A DNA stretch of 64,000 bases. It comes from Salegentibacter flavus. Lineage in GTDB: Bacteria; Bacteroidota; Bacteroidia; Flavobacteriales; Flavobacteriaceae. Location: the NCBI RefSeq assembly GCF_900115145.1, contig NZ_FOVL01000017.1, positions 21,554 through 85,553 of the forward strand. Reading direction: 5' to 3'. The notes beneath the pieces were generated by a model that made no database searches, had not been told where the DNA came from, and saw nothing but the letters and a program-made list of their open reading frames with translations. The number at the start of each line of letters is the position of its first letter. Position 1 is the stretch's first letter. Shown here in pieces: positions 53,592-63,344 of the stretch. Both the position numbers and the translations under genes were made by a program.

Positions 53592-56500
53592 CTAATCCTT
53601 TCGGCTAACCAGATCGTACACACAGGGGATTACAACCAAGTTAAGAATCGTTGCCGAAAGTAAACCACCCAGGATTACGACGGCCATCGGGCTCTGAATT
53701 TCACTTCCGGGTTCACCTCCTTTTAAGGCAAGTGGAATAAGGGCCAGACCTGTTGTGAATGCTGTCATCAATATAGGATTCAATCTGTCGAGTGCCCCGG
53801 TTTTGATGAGATCATAACCTTTCAGGCCTTCTTTTCGCAAATCTTCATATCTGGAAACCAGCAATATTCCGTTTCGCGTAGCGATTCCGAACAGACTGAT
53901 GAAACCAATCGTAGATGCAATACTTACAATCCCGGAAGTAAAGTAAACAATCAAAATCCCACCGATTAGCGCTAATGGCAAGTTAATCAGAACAACAAAT
54001 GCAAGTTTTACGTTTTTAAATTCAAAATAAAGCAACAGAAAAATAACGAAAACAGCCATTATAGCGGTTATCAGAAGCATTTGGGATGCTCTCGATTCAC
54101 TTTCAAACTGTCCGCCATATTGTATTCTGTAAGCTTCAGGAATACTCACCGAAGAGTTTACGGTTTCCTGTATCTCTTCCACCGCACTCCTTAGGTCTCG
54201 TCCCTGAACATTGGCTGCTACCACGATCTTACGCTGCACATCCTCCCTGCTAATGGTATTGGGGCTGCTTACCGAGGAAACAGTTGCAACCTGTTCTAGT
54301 GGTACCTGTGATCCATTTGGAAGACCTATTAAAGCAGTTTTGATATTCTCGATGCTGTTTCTAAAATTTTCTCCATATCGAACTACGAGGTCAAAATACT
54401 TCTGACCTTCATAAACCTCGCCTACCTCGTGGCCGGCAAAGGCAATATCTACCTGCTCCATAAGTTGCCCGACGCTCATTCCGTAAGCCGACAAAATCTG
54501 GCGTTTTGGAGTGATCTTGATTTGCGGAACTTCGATCTGCTGATCTACCGCGACATCGGCTAGTCCATCGATAGGAGTGATGTTCTCCTCAACACTTTTA
54601 CCTATTTCGTACAGTTGTTGCAGATCTGGTCCGAAAATTTTGATCGCAATATTGGCCCTCGTACCAGATAACATATGGTCGATCCGGTGAGCGATAGGTT
54701 GTCCCAAAGTGATATTCACCCCAGGTACTATGCTCAGTTTTTCCCTGACGTCTTCAAAGAATTCTTCCTTTGATTTATCATCCAAAGTAAATGGCACGTC
54801 AATCTCGGCCGCATTCACGCCCTGGGCGTGCTCGTCCAGCTCTGCTCTACCAGTCCTTCGGGTAACCACAGCCACTTCAGACATTTCAAGCAACAATTCC
54901 TCCACCTGTTTCCCGGTCTTATTGCTTTCCTCAAGTGAAATTCCCGGAGGTCCAACCACGCTGATAACCATGGAACCCTCATTGAATTCAGGAAGGAAAC
55001 TTCTTCCTAATTGGGTAAAAATTGCAATGCTCAGTAAAAAAGCAATTACGGTTACCGCAATTATGGTTTTAGGAATTTTCAATGCCCGATTAAGAACATC
55101 TGCATAACTTTTCTGCAACCATCTTTCAACTTTTGTCCCTTCAGCTTGCTTCTTAAGCATTTTTTCATCCTTCAGAAGATAAGAACATAATACCGGAGTG
55201 ACTGTTATTGCCACCACCAGAGATGTCAATACCGAAGTGATAAAAGCAATGCCGAGTGGTTCGAGCAATCGTCCTTCCATTCCTCCAAGGAAAAACAGCG
55301 GCACAAAAGAAACGATAATAATAAGCGTTGCTATGATGATGGAGCTTCGAATTTCAACCGATGCATCTCTTACTACCGTGATCACCGATTGTCTTTCAGC
55401 TTTTGGTTTTCTAATATTCTCCCGCAAGCGTTTATAAACATTCTCCACGTCAATAATGGCGTCATCTACCAGCGCCCCTATTGCGATCGCCATACCTCCC
55501 AAACTCATCGTATTAATGGTGTATCCCAACCATTTTAAAACAATAATGGAAACCAGTAATGATATTGGAATGGCCAGTAATGAAATAAAGGTTGTACGCC
55601 AGTTCATCAGGAAAATGAACAGCACAATGACTACAAAAAAGGCACCTTCGAGCAGGGTCATATTCAGGTTGCTGATGGATGCATCAATAAAATCTGCCTG
55701 GCGGAAGATCTCACTCTTGATCTCTACGCTTTTCGGCAGACTCGTCTGCAATTCAGCAATCGCTTCATCCAGTCTTTCAGTAAGCTCCAGGGTATTTACA
55801 TCTGGCTGCTTGGAAATGGTCAGGATAACAGCCGGTTTGGCATTCAGGGATCCGTCACCTATCTTATCGGCAGCGCCGATCTTCACTTCAGCTACATCCT
55901 TGATCTTGATGCTCTGCCCGTTCACCTGTTTTACAACAGCCTCCTCAAGGTCTTCCACTGCATAAGCCCTGCCATTGCCTTTGATGATATACTGACTTCC
56001 ATATTGGTTAAAGAAGCCACCAGGGGCGTTGACATTCGCCTGCTTTACTTTTTCAGTTATTTCAGCAAGGCTAACGTTGTAATATTTCATCTTTCCGGGA
56101 GCGGCAAAAACCTGGTATTGCTTGTAATCTCCACCGATTACCACCACGTTTGCAATCCCTCCGATTGCTTTGATCCTTGGACGTATTTGCCAGTCAGATA
56201 AGGTTCTTAGCTCCATTGGGTTCAGACTATCTGAAGTAACTCCCAGCAGCATTACTTCTCCCATAATAGAAGAGATCGGGGCCATGGTAGGAGCTCCTAT
56301 TCCGCCTGGTAGGTTTTCACGAACCATTGGAATACGTTCACTCACTATCTGTCTTGCCTTGTAAATATCAGTTCCCCAATCGAATTCGACCCAAACGATG
56401 GAGATTCCCGCGGCTGAAGAAGAACGGATTCTTCTCACATTCGGCGAACCGTTCATCGCGGTTTCGAGTTGGTAGGTTACCAGTTTTTCAACCTCTTCCG

Positions 56501-56672
56501 ACTCCATTCCGTGGGCTTCAGTAAGTATGGTAACAGTAGGCGCCGTAAGATCCGGGAATACATCCACGTTCATAGTACGTGCAAGATAAAACCCGGTGAG
56601 GCTTAGTACTACCGCTGCCAGAAGGACAAGAAGCCGGTTTTGAAGCGAAATTGATAATATTTTATTTAACAT
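53592..56672 (-). CDS. Heavy-metal RND efflux pump (CusA/CzcA family)
   Basis: A 1026-residue inner-membrane pump with the 12-helix RND layout and two large periplasmic loops. Typical sequences are NVDVFPDLTAPTV near residue 33, VEFDWGTDIYKARQIVSER, the proton-relay helix GALVDDAIIDVENVY (residues about 400-412) and HMLSGTRANIAIKIFGPDL. The family exports Cu/Ag or Co/Zn/Cd; the metal cannot be fixed from the sequence. It is the last gene of a five-gene operon with its adaptor, a His-rich lipoprotein, a TolC-type protein and a His-rich membrane protein. Confidence 0.93.
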   Translation of the reverse strand: MLNKILSISLQNRLLVLLAAVVLSLTGFYLARTMNVDVFPDLTAPTVTILTEAHGMESEEVEKLVTYQLETAMNGSPNVRRIRSSSAAGISIVWVEFDWGTDIYKARQIVSERIPMVRENLPGGIGAPTMAPISSIMGEVMLLGVTSDSLNPMELRTLSDWQIRPRIKAIGGIANVVVIGGDYKQYQVFAAPGKMKYYNVSLAEITEKVKQANVNAPGGFFNQYGSQYIIKGNGRAYAVEDLEEAVVKQVNGQSIKIKDVAEVKIGAADKIGDGSLNAKPAVILTISKQPDVNTLELTERLDEAIAELQTSLPKSVEIKSEIFRQADFIDASISNLNMTLLEGAFFVVIVLFIFLMNWRTTFISLLAIPISLLVSIIVLKWLGYTINTMSLGGMAIAIGALVDDAIIDVENVYKRLRENIRKPKAERQSVITVVRDASVEIRSSIIIATLIIIVSFVPLFFLGGMEGRLLEPLGIAFITSVLTSLVVAITVTPVLCSYLLKDEKMLKKQAEGTKVERWLQKSYADVLNRALKIPKTIIAVTVIAFLLSIAIFTQLGRSFLPEFNEGSMVISVVGPPGISLEESNKTGKQVEELLLEMSEVAVVTRRTGRAELDEHAQGVNAAEIDVPFTLDDKSKEEFFEDVREKLSIVPGVNITLGQPIAHRIDHMLSGTRANIAIKIFGPDLQQLYEIGKSVEENITPIDGLADVAVDQQIEVPQIKITPKRQILSAYGMSVGQLMEQVDIAFAGHEVGEVYEGQKYFDLVVRYGENFRNSIENIKTALIGLPNGSQVPLEQVATVSSVSSPNTISREDVQRKIVVAANVQGRDLRSAVEEIQETVNSSVSIPEAYRIQYGGQFESESRASQMLLITAIMAVFVIFLLLYFEFKNVKLAFVVLINLPLALIGGILIVYFTSGIVSIASTIGFISLFGIATRNGILLVSRYEDLRKEGLKGYDLIKTGALDRLNPILMTAFTTGLALIPLALKGGEPGSEIQSPMAVVILGGLLSATILNLVVIPCVYDLVSRKD

Positions 56673-56690
56673 CTAATCTCATTTTCAGTA

Positions 56691-58193
56691 TTAATGTTCA
56701 TGACCGTGTCCCGGAGTTTGTCCAGACATTGAAGCCATTTTCACCTGGTAGACACCTGTTGTGACCACCACATCTCCGGCCTCAAGTCCACTTAACACCT
56801 GGACGCTCTTTCCGTTTCGCTCCCCGATCTTTATAGGTCTTCTTTCGAAACTCTCGCCTCCGGTTTGTACGATGACAGAATAATTGCCATAATCCTCGAG
56901 TAAGGCAGCTTCAGGAACTATGATTCCGGTTTCAGCTTCCCCAAGAGCGATCTGCACTTCTGTGAAACTTCCTTCCGGCATTTCAACAACATCGCCTACT
57001 TTAATATATACCGGGATCATGGGGTTCCCGTCTTCAACTTCTTTGCCTACAGAAATCACCGAACCACCTGCACCCTCAACTTCCTTCCAGTTTCCATTCT
57101 CATTCTTATACCAAACATTAGCAATTGATTTTTTGCTGGGATTATGAGACGCACTCAACTGTGTTTTTAGCAACCGTGAATTATCCGTCCCAATCGTAAT
57201 CAGATTTGCTCCTTGCTCAACATAATCTCCATTGGAAGTGTTGATCGATTTGATGAATCCGTCAAAAGGGGCTCGAATCTGCTTCCCGCCTGCTCCATAA
57301 TTGGAGGCAAGCGCGCGGAAATTCGCTTCGGCGACGCGAAAATCGCTTTCCACCCTTTCGAACTCCGATTTGGGAACGATCCTATCCTCATAAAGTTCTT
57401 TTTTCCGCTCATATTCAGCTTTCGCCTGATCGTACCTGGCTTTTGCCTGGGCAATTTCAGCTTGAGTATTATTTGAAGAAAGGCCTTCACTGCTCAAATT
57501 CATCAAAAGCTGGCCTCTTTTTACCTCAGTGCCTTCAGTGAGGTTTTCTAAAACGAAATTTACCATCCCGTTGGCTCCGGCTGCAAGAGTTTTATAGGTT
57601 CCGGGAGCGGCTTGCCATACTCCTGAGGTATGAACAATATCATAGACTTCACCCTTTGTAACCGGTTCTGTCTGAAAATCGATCTTCCAGGCCTGTTCCT
57701 TTAAAAAACTGATCCCTGCTTCTTCTCCTTCATTTACATTTTCTGAAGCTGCTGCAGCTGAGGCATAAACCTGAATGTCATTGATCACGATCCTGTCTGA
57801 ATATTCAGGGGGTTTCAAATCAAAGACAAGGTCGTATGTTCCCGCTTCCTTTGGTTGCAGGGCCAGAGAAAAGATTCCCGGAAATGATGGCGCTGATGCC
57901 GTATGACGGATTCCGCTTTTTCCTTTAATAAGACTAACTGTTACCGAGCCTTCACGAACCGGCTGATGTTTGTCCAAAACGGTGAAATGCGCCGCAAATT
58001 TGCTGGTTTTCCCCTCCACCAGGGCCGGAAATTCCACGAAAAGTTCCGTCTGGTCCGTCCAGACGGTTTTACTAATTACTGGAACTTCTGTGCTTAGGTG
58101 ATTTCCTTCTGCATCGTGCGCGTGGTCTTCCTCCTCGTTATTTCCGCAGGAAAAAAGGAAAAGCGAGATGCATACTATAAAAATATATCTCAT
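56691..58193 (-). CDS. RND periplasmic adaptor (CusB/CzcB-type lipoprotein)
   Basis: A 500-residue membrane-fusion protein with a lipobox (LFSC, Cys16) followed at once by the metal-binding-like HAHDAEGNH. About 140 extra residues form an N-terminal domain. After it come the barrel-sandwich hybrid (VENLTEGTEVKRGQLLM and IRAPFDGFIKSINTSNGDYV), the helical hairpin and a C-terminal end with HGHEH. It joins the inner-membrane pump to the outer-membrane channel and may pass on metal ions. It is separated from the pump gene by 18 bp. Confidence 0.9.
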   Translation of the reverse strand: MRYIFIVCISLFLFSCGNNEEEDHAHDAEGNHLSTEVPVISKTVWTDQTELFVEFPALVEGKTSKFAAHFTVLDKHQPVREGSVTVSLIKGKSGIRHTASAPSFPGIFSLALQPKEAGTYDLVFDLKPPEYSDRIVINDIQVYASAAAASENVNEGEEAGISFLKEQAWKIDFQTEPVTKGEVYDIVHTSGVWQAAPGTYKTLAAGANGMVNFVLENLTEGTEVKRGQLLMNLSSEGLSSNNTQAEIAQAKARYDQAKAEYERKKELYEDRIVPKSEFERVESDFRVAEANFRALASNYGAGGKQIRAPFDGFIKSINTSNGDYVEQGANLITIGTDNSRLLKTQLSASHNPSKKSIANVWYKNENGNWKEVEGAGGSVISVGKEVEDGNPMIPVYIKVGDVVEMPEGSFTEVQIALGEAETGIIVPEAALLEDYGNYSVIVQTGGESFERRPIKIGERNGKSVQVLSGLEAGDVVVTTGVYQVKMASMSGQTPGHGHEH

Positions 58194-58208
58194 ATCTTAA
58201 TGTAAATT

Positions 58209-58493
58209 TTAATGATCGTCGTGTTCGGTTCCGTCATCGTGAGTATGATGATCTGATTCCTGATGATGATCCAGTGAATCTTCACCAACTTTAAACTCTT
58301 CCTGTTCGGCATGCTCTTCGTTCATATGCCCGCCATCTTCATCATGTGGATGACCGTTTGCTCCTTCCTCCTCATGAGCATGAGCTTCAGTTCCCTCTTC
58401 ATGCTCGTGTCCGTGGTCATCATTAGCTATTTCTCTACAAGCTGAAAAACTGAAAATTAATATTGCTGCAGAAAATAAAATCTTGAAATTCAT
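58209..58493 (-). CDS. Small histidine-rich lipoprotein
   Basis: A 94-residue lipoprotein (lipobox FSAC). The mature part is mostly His, Glu and Asp; 16 of the 94 residues are His, including HGHEHEE and the C-terminal HDDH. It lacks any other domain. The composition and its place inside a metal-efflux operon suggest that it binds metal ions in the periplasm and may buffer or hand them to the pump. Confidence 0.8.
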   Translation of the reverse strand: MNFKILFSAAILIFSFSACREIANDDHGHEHEEGTEAHAHEEEGANGHPHDEDGGHMNEEHAEQEEFKVGEDSLDHHQESDHHTHDDGTEHDDH

Positions 58494-58509
58494 AATGTTT
58501 AATTTTAAA

Positions 58510-59694
58510 TTATAATTGATGTTTTAAAAGTTCGGCTTTTAGCTGAAAAAGCTCTCTTTGCATTTCCAGCATTTTGTTATACGCCTGGCGGTAGAATTCA
58601 ATTTCCCGGTAATAATCCAGAAAAGACAATTCCCCAAGCTCATAAGCTTTAAATAAAAGTTCTTCGGAATTCAGGTCCTTAAAAGTCTCCTGATATTCCT
58701 CGTATTTACTTTTTAATAACTGGTATTGCCGGTAATTTTCCTGAAACTCTGAATAAAGTTCAGCAGTTTCTGCGTCTGTATCAGCTTGCGCATACTCCAG
58801 ATTAACTTTGGCTGTTTTCACCTTATTATTGCTGTTCCAAAGGGGAATGGAGAGTCCGCCTAAAAACCCCGAATAATTACTGGAATTCACCCCCTGGTAA
58901 TTATAACCAATGGTGAGATCAGGGAGAATCTTATTCTTTTCCAGTTTCATCTGTTGTTCAGCAAGGGATTCCCGGGCTTTAAGCATCTGAAGCTCGGTGC
59001 CTTCGGAAAGTTTCTCTTCCCAGAGGGTCTTCATTTCGGCTACTTCCGGATCTACGAGGAACCTGTCCTGATCTGTTTGAATGGGGTTCCCGCCATTTAG
59101 TTTTTGAAGATCCATTAGCGTATTTTTAATACGGATCGCTATTTGATCCCGTTCAAACTGATCCTGCAACCAGGCAAGCTTTGCCTTGTTCAGTTCCAGG
59201 ATTCCGATCTGTTCCGCATCGAATAACCGCTGGATCTGTATATACACTTGCTTTGCCTGCTCAACTCTTTTCTCCTCCAGCTCTTTCCGTTTCTTAAGGC
59301 TTTGTAGCTCTAAGAGCTGTTTTTTGGCCTTCAAAAGAACTTCCTGGCGCATCATTTTGTATTCCAGTTCAAGTAACTCCTTCTGTTTATCGATTCGTTT
59401 GTTTCGGGCACCGTAAACTGTAGGAAATTCCAATCGTTGAGAGATCTGGTATTCATAATAATCACCGGTTTGATGTTCTCCAAACGGGAGATAAAATGCC
59501 GAGACCTGTGGATCCTCCAGGTTATTCTCTGTCTTGTTGCCAAGATTTTTACCGGCGATAAAGGACTGATAAGCCTTTAGTTGCCTGTTATTTTGGCTTA
59601 TCTCCTTTAGAATATTTTCCATTCCGGTATTCTGAGCAAATGAGCCAATAGAGATAAGGAATCCGCAGACAGCGGAAACTATATATCTGTACAT
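58510..59694 (-). CDS. TolC-family outer-membrane efflux protein
   Basis: A 394-residue protein with a signal peptide (ends GSFAQ) and two tandem outer-membrane-efflux repeats of long helices; the heptad-rich stretch near residues 115-175 (KKQLLELQSLKKRKELEEK) is typical. It should form the trimeric channel that lets the RND pump release metal outside the cell (CzcC/CusC role). It lies between the His-rich lipoprotein and a His-rich membrane protein. Confidence 0.88.
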   Translation of the reverse strand: MYRYIVSAVCGFLISIGSFAQNTGMENILKEISQNNRQLKAYQSFIAGKNLGNKTENNLEDPQVSAFYLPFGEHQTGDYYEYQISQRLEFPTVYGARNKRIDKQKELLELEYKMMRQEVLLKAKKQLLELQSLKKRKELEEKRVEQAKQVYIQIQRLFDAEQIGILELNKAKLAWLQDQFERDQIAIRIKNTLMDLQKLNGGNPIQTDQDRFLVDPEVAEMKTLWEEKLSEGTELQMLKARESLAEQQMKLEKNKILPDLTIGYNYQGVNSSNYSGFLGGLSIPLWNSNNKVKTAKVNLEYAQADTDAETAELYSEFQENYRQYQLLKSKYEEYQETFKDLNSEELLFKAYELGELSFLDYYREIEFYRQAYNKMLEMQRELFQLKAELLKHQL

Positions 59695-59766
59695 AATATT
59701 TAATTTTAGTTTAATCTATATGATAAGGTCGGCCTGTTGCATTCAAACAAAGGCCCGACTTGGTGA

Positions 59767-60195
59767 TCAAACCAATTGGGGAGGTCCCCGGAGGGATAGA
59801 TGTGATAAGTAAGGATTGAAATATTTTGGTGGTGGCTGATAATTTCCAATAAGATAAACAAGCTGATCTTCTGATATTACAGGTTGGTGCAAGGAAATCT
59901 GAAGAATCGACTTTTCGCCTTTTACCTTTTTAGGGGTAATATGTTCAATGGAAATTTTAACAACAGGAACTTCAGAATTACTCCCTCCATGTGAGTGGAG
60001 GGCCAGCAGGACAGTAAAAATATCCTGTGAGCTTTCAGATTGCTTTTCTTGCTGGTTTTCCTGGGAATGGGTGTGTTCCGTTAAGCCATGATCGTGCGCT
60101 TCCTGGTGTACATGATGCAGATGGGGAATCATTTGATGTAAGAGCATCAGAGAAAATAGTCCCAGAAAAATAAAAGCTTTTATTTGATGTTTCAC
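59767..60195 (-). CDS. His-rich membrane-anchored protein
   Basis: A protein of about 142 residues with an N-terminal membrane segment (IKAFIFLGLFSLMLL) and then a His cluster (HLHHVHQEAHDHG, HTHS) and a soluble C-terminal part. The frame can extend to an ATG at 60246, but the GTG at 60195 (KHQIKAF) gives a more usual signal-like start, and a TATATTTG -7-like box overlaps the longer version (60206-60213). It is the first gene of the efflux operon and may be a metal sensor or carrier. Confidence 0.68.
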   Translation of the reverse strand: MKHQIKAFIFLGLFSLMLLHQMIPHLHHVHQEAHDHGLTEHTHSQENQQEKQSESSQDIFTVLLALHSHGGSNSEVPVVKISIEHITPKKVKGEKSILQISLHQPVISEDQLVYLIGNYQPPPKYFNPYLSHLSLRGPPQLV

Positions 60196-60360
60196 CTGCA
60201 CCGACCAAATATATAAATAAATACCTGTTTTCCTAACTATGTTCAACTTTCAATAGAGCCTTATTCTGATTCATTGGGAATCTCCGGGGAATCACCCCAT
60301 TTTTCCAAAATATAATAATGGCAAAACTGTATACACGAGGTAAACCAGCAAAAGCTTTGT

Positions 60361-60500
60361 GCAACGCCTAACAAAGAATTTTTTGAACTCAGGCACAAGT
60401 CGACGCATTACGCCCGAGGCTACCGCGTCAGGCTTCATTACCCCCTCCTTGAATCTGTTACAACGGATTAAATCCACCCCCTCGTATAACTGTTGTGCCG
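60361..60500 (-). repeat. Imperfect palindrome E (attC-like)
   Basis: On the minus strand, GCACAAC (60492-60498) and GTTAGGC (60366-60372) bound a 133-bp imperfect palindrome that begins about 55 bp after the receptor gene stop. GTTAGGC fits the attC core GTTRRRY exactly; the other core has one mismatch. The rest of the gap (60247-60553) holds no gene. Confidence 0.5.
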
Positions 60501-60553
60501 ACTCGCAACGACTCGTGCCTATTATTTACCCGTCCTTATTGCTCAGAACTCCT

Positions 60554-62719
60554 CTAAAGGAATAATTTAAACCCTCCATTTACCACAAAACCGTCTACTG
60601 GAGCATAAATATCCCTGAATTCCGGATTGCTCACAGAACCGGTAAAAATGGAATCAAATCTGGTTTGCCTGGTGTCGGTGAAATTTTCAAAATTTAAAAA
60701 AATAGAAAAATCTTCCCATAGTTTTTCCATCATCAGTCCAAAGATCCAGTAAGATTGTCCGATTGCACCATCGCTTAATTGTTGTTCGCTAAAATAATAG
60801 CCCTCCAACCCGATTTTCAAACTTTCCTCAAGTTCATACATCAAAACATTATTCAGCCTGTGTTTGGAGACCAAAGGCATAAGAGTCTCAACTCCATTTT
60901 CTGTTCTGGTTACATCTGCAAAAGTATAGCCGGTAAAAAGTTTGAAATCCCTGTACCCCAATTTCAGGTTTGCTTCCAAACCTTTGCTTTCGACATAGCC
61001 CTTGGGTTGCACATATTCAAACATGCCTCCGGTTGGCTGCAGGATGATAGGATTATCGATTTTGGTATAAAAGAATAGAGTATTGCTGGTAAAATTTATA
61101 AGATCAAAAAGTTCCGTGCGATAGTTAATATCGAAATTACCTCCCAGGGAGTTTTCAGCTTCAATGCTGGAAACATCTATAGGCAATACATTTCTAAACT
61201 GAAGCCTTTCAGCATCTTCCGTAAAAACCGAAGGGGCCTTGTAACCCAGGCCTCCACCAACCCTGCTGGTAATAGCATCGGAAATATTAAACATTGCTGA
61301 AATTCGGGGTAATACAAACCAGCCGTATTCATTCTGATAATCGGTTCTGAGTCCCGTTTCCAATTGAAAAAAATCACTGGCTGTCCAGTTGTTCTGAAGG
61401 AACAGGCCATAAGTGTAATGCTCATAATCTACCACAGGACGATCATAGAGCTGATCCTGATCAAAACGATCTACCCATAAATTAACTCCGGCAATCCATT
61501 CGGAAGTCATCTTTCCCATATTGATGGAAACCTCATTATAAGAGGCTAACTGATTTCCGGCGAATTTAAAATCTCCGGTTTCCAGGCTACGATCAAAAAA
61601 ACTAAGGCTATGTTTAAAGTTCAATCGCTTGTTGTCACTCCAATTATGTTCGAGTCCTGCCTGCAGGGTATATCTTTTAGTTTTATTTCTCTCGAAATAA
61701 GGATCAGTTACGGACTCCCCGTTTAACCAATCTATATCACCTCCAGTACGTTCCTCCAGGGTGGCATTAATCCCAACATCCATTTTAGTATTCTCGGTGA
61801 AGTCATAAAATATACGGGGATTAAGGGTAAATCGGTTGAATTCAGGAATTGCGGTAAGTCCGTTATCAGCAGGATCATATGGGCTCCCCATATTGTAGGA
61901 AGCAAATACAGTTGTACCGAGTTTACCATAGTCCTCAGAATAGAATCCACTAAGGTCCAATCCCAGCGCCGAAGTTCCATTCAGCATAAAGTTTAATTCC
62001 CGTTCTTCCCCCGGAGTTTTGGAAATAAGGTTTACCAGCCCCGCAATAGCGCCCCCGCCGTATAGCGTAGAAGAAGAACCTTTAATTACCTCTACCTGTT
62101 GTAAATCCAGGGGTACAATTTGGAGTAAACTAAGTCCTCCTGAAAATCCTGAATATAAAGGATAACCATCCTTAAGCAATTGGGTATATTTCCCATCCAG
62201 GCCCTGAATACGAATACTTGAATTATACGAGGTAGCCGATGTTTGCTGGGTTTGAATTCCCGTGGTTTCATTTAGTAACATTCTAATATCGCCGGGTTTC
62301 ATATTACCTTTTTCTGCCAGCTCTTCACCTGAGATCACCTCAACCCGGGTAGGTAAATCGGCAATGGTTCTCCGGGAACGGGTAGATCTGATGAGCACTT
62401 CCTCCATTTCTTCACCTGAAGGCTCCAGGTATATTTGAAGCACTTCGCTGGAAGCTCTGGGGAATTGAAGTTCAATTTCTTCGGACTCGAATCCTAAAAA
62501 ACTAAATTCAATAATTTGATTCCCATCCGGAATGTTTTCTAATCGTATTTTTCCATCAATATCCGTCGTGGTCCCGATATCAGTTCCTTTAACGATTGCA
62601 TTAGCTCCTAAAAGCGGAGTTTTTTCTTCGTTGTTATAAATTACAGCTTCAAGAGAGTTTTGTGCATTAACACCAAGTGCGATACAGCATACCGCAAGAC
62701 TTAAAAATATGTTCTTCAT
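60554..62719 (-). CDS. TonB-dependent receptor, metal-associated
   Basis: A 721-residue outer-membrane receptor with a signal peptide (ends NAQN), a CarboxypepD_reg-like domain (residues about 22-100), a plug (ADLPTRVEVISGEEL) and a barrel that ends in GFVVNGGFKLFL. Unlike the other receptor it has no PepSY partner; instead a Cys-rich small exported protein lies 33 bp upstream, and the metal-efflux operon is downstream on the same strand. It may import a metal or metal complex, but the ligand is not known. Confidence 0.88.
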   Translation of the reverse strand: MKNIFLSLAVCCIALGVNAQNSLEAVIYNNEEKTPLLGANAIVKGTDIGTTTDIDGKIRLENIPDGNQIIEFSFLGFESEEIELQFPRASSEVLQIYLEPSGEEMEEVLIRSTRSRRTIADLPTRVEVISGEELAEKGNMKPGDIRMLLNETTGIQTQQTSATSYNSSIRIQGLDGKYTQLLKDGYPLYSGFSGGLSLLQIVPLDLQQVEVIKGSSSTLYGGGAIAGLVNLISKTPGEERELNFMLNGTSALGLDLSGFYSEDYGKLGTTVFASYNMGSPYDPADNGLTAIPEFNRFTLNPRIFYDFTENTKMDVGINATLEERTGGDIDWLNGESVTDPYFERNKTKRYTLQAGLEHNWSDNKRLNFKHSLSFFDRSLETGDFKFAGNQLASYNEVSINMGKMTSEWIAGVNLWVDRFDQDQLYDRPVVDYEHYTYGLFLQNNWTASDFFQLETGLRTDYQNEYGWFVLPRISAMFNISDAITSRVGGGLGYKAPSVFTEDAERLQFRNVLPIDVSSIEAENSLGGNFDINYRTELFDLINFTSNTLFFYTKIDNPIILQPTGGMFEYVQPKGYVESKGLEANLKLGYRDFKLFTGYTFADVTRTENGVETLMPLVSKHRLNNVLMYELEESLKIGLEGYYFSEQQLSDGAIGQSYWIFGLMMEKLWEDFSIFLNFENFTDTRQTRFDSIFTGSVSNPEFRDIYAPVDGFVVNGGFKLFL

Positions 62720-62752
62720 TGTATTTTTTATTTATTGATCGAATAGAATAAT

Positions 62753-63076
62753 TTAGCAGGAAGAAAAGCCACGGGGCGGCTGCCATAATCGATCAATAAA
62801 TTCCCTCTCAGAAAAGGAGGTGTAAGTTTTTATATGTTTCCTGGGGTCATTTGAGAAGGTTTCAGGTTCCTCCGGGGAGGCAGAGAAAGAGATGACAAAG
62901 CCCGGGCAGGCCCCACAGCTCATGAAAGGAGAGCATAGATCAGAATCCTCATTCTCATCCTCAGCTTCTATTTTGGTATTTTGTTCATGAGAATCTTCAC
63001 AGGAATCAATACTACAACACGGAAATCCGGAAAGCAGCATACCTATCACCGCGAAAATGACCACTAAAATTTTCAT
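62753..63076 (-). CDS. Cys-rich small exported protein (DUF6660-like)
   Basis: A 107-residue protein with a signal peptide (ends near GFPCC) and seven cysteines, in the pattern CC-SIDSC, then LCSPFMSCGAC and a terminal SSC. The CSPFxxC core resembles DUF6660 proteins encoded beside metal-related receptors in Bacteroidota. It is co-transcribed with the downstream TonB-dependent receptor and may bind soft metals. The promoter lies only 4 bp before its ATG. Confidence 0.68.
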   Translation of the reverse strand: MKILVVIFAVIGMLLSGFPCCSIDSCEDSHEQNTKIEAEDENEDSDLCSPFMSCGACPGFVISFSASPEEPETFSNDPRKHIKTYTSFSEREFIDRLWQPPRGFSSC

Positions 63077-63080
63077 GCTT

Positions 63081-63111
63081 CAAAAGTAAGGATTATCTGG
63101 TTCAGACAAAA
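63081..63111 (-). promoter_or_regulatory. Strong promoter of the Cys-rich protein/receptor operon
   Basis: On the minus strand, TTTTG (63107-63111), an 18-bp spacer and TACTTTTG (63081-63088), a perfect match to the -33 and -7 elements. The ATG follows after 4 bp, so the mRNA may be leaderless. Confidence 0.6.
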
Positions 63112-63344
63112 TTGAATTCAAACCATTACCTATTTGATTTCATTCTCGACCTCAACTCCAGGAACTTCTTTTCAAAGTTCCCTTAGGTATTCGTTTCTAC
63201 TTCAACTTTGAGCAGAAGTAAACAACCTACCCTGGTAATGAATTGATTATAAAACTAAATCATTTAAAACGTGATCACGGTCATTTTTCTTCTCCTGTTC
63301 CTGATCGATTTTTGCTACCCGATTATCAATTTATTAATAAAAAA

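Noticed and set aside
54709..55965. Several plus-strand frames of 79-169 codons inside the RND pump gene.
   Set aside because: They lie opposite a clear 1026-residue family member and show the Ser/Thr/Ile bias of antisense frames.
60292..60477. A 61-codon minus-strand frame over element E.
   Set aside because: It follows the palindrome rather than a protein pattern; it is more likely a by-product of the repeat.
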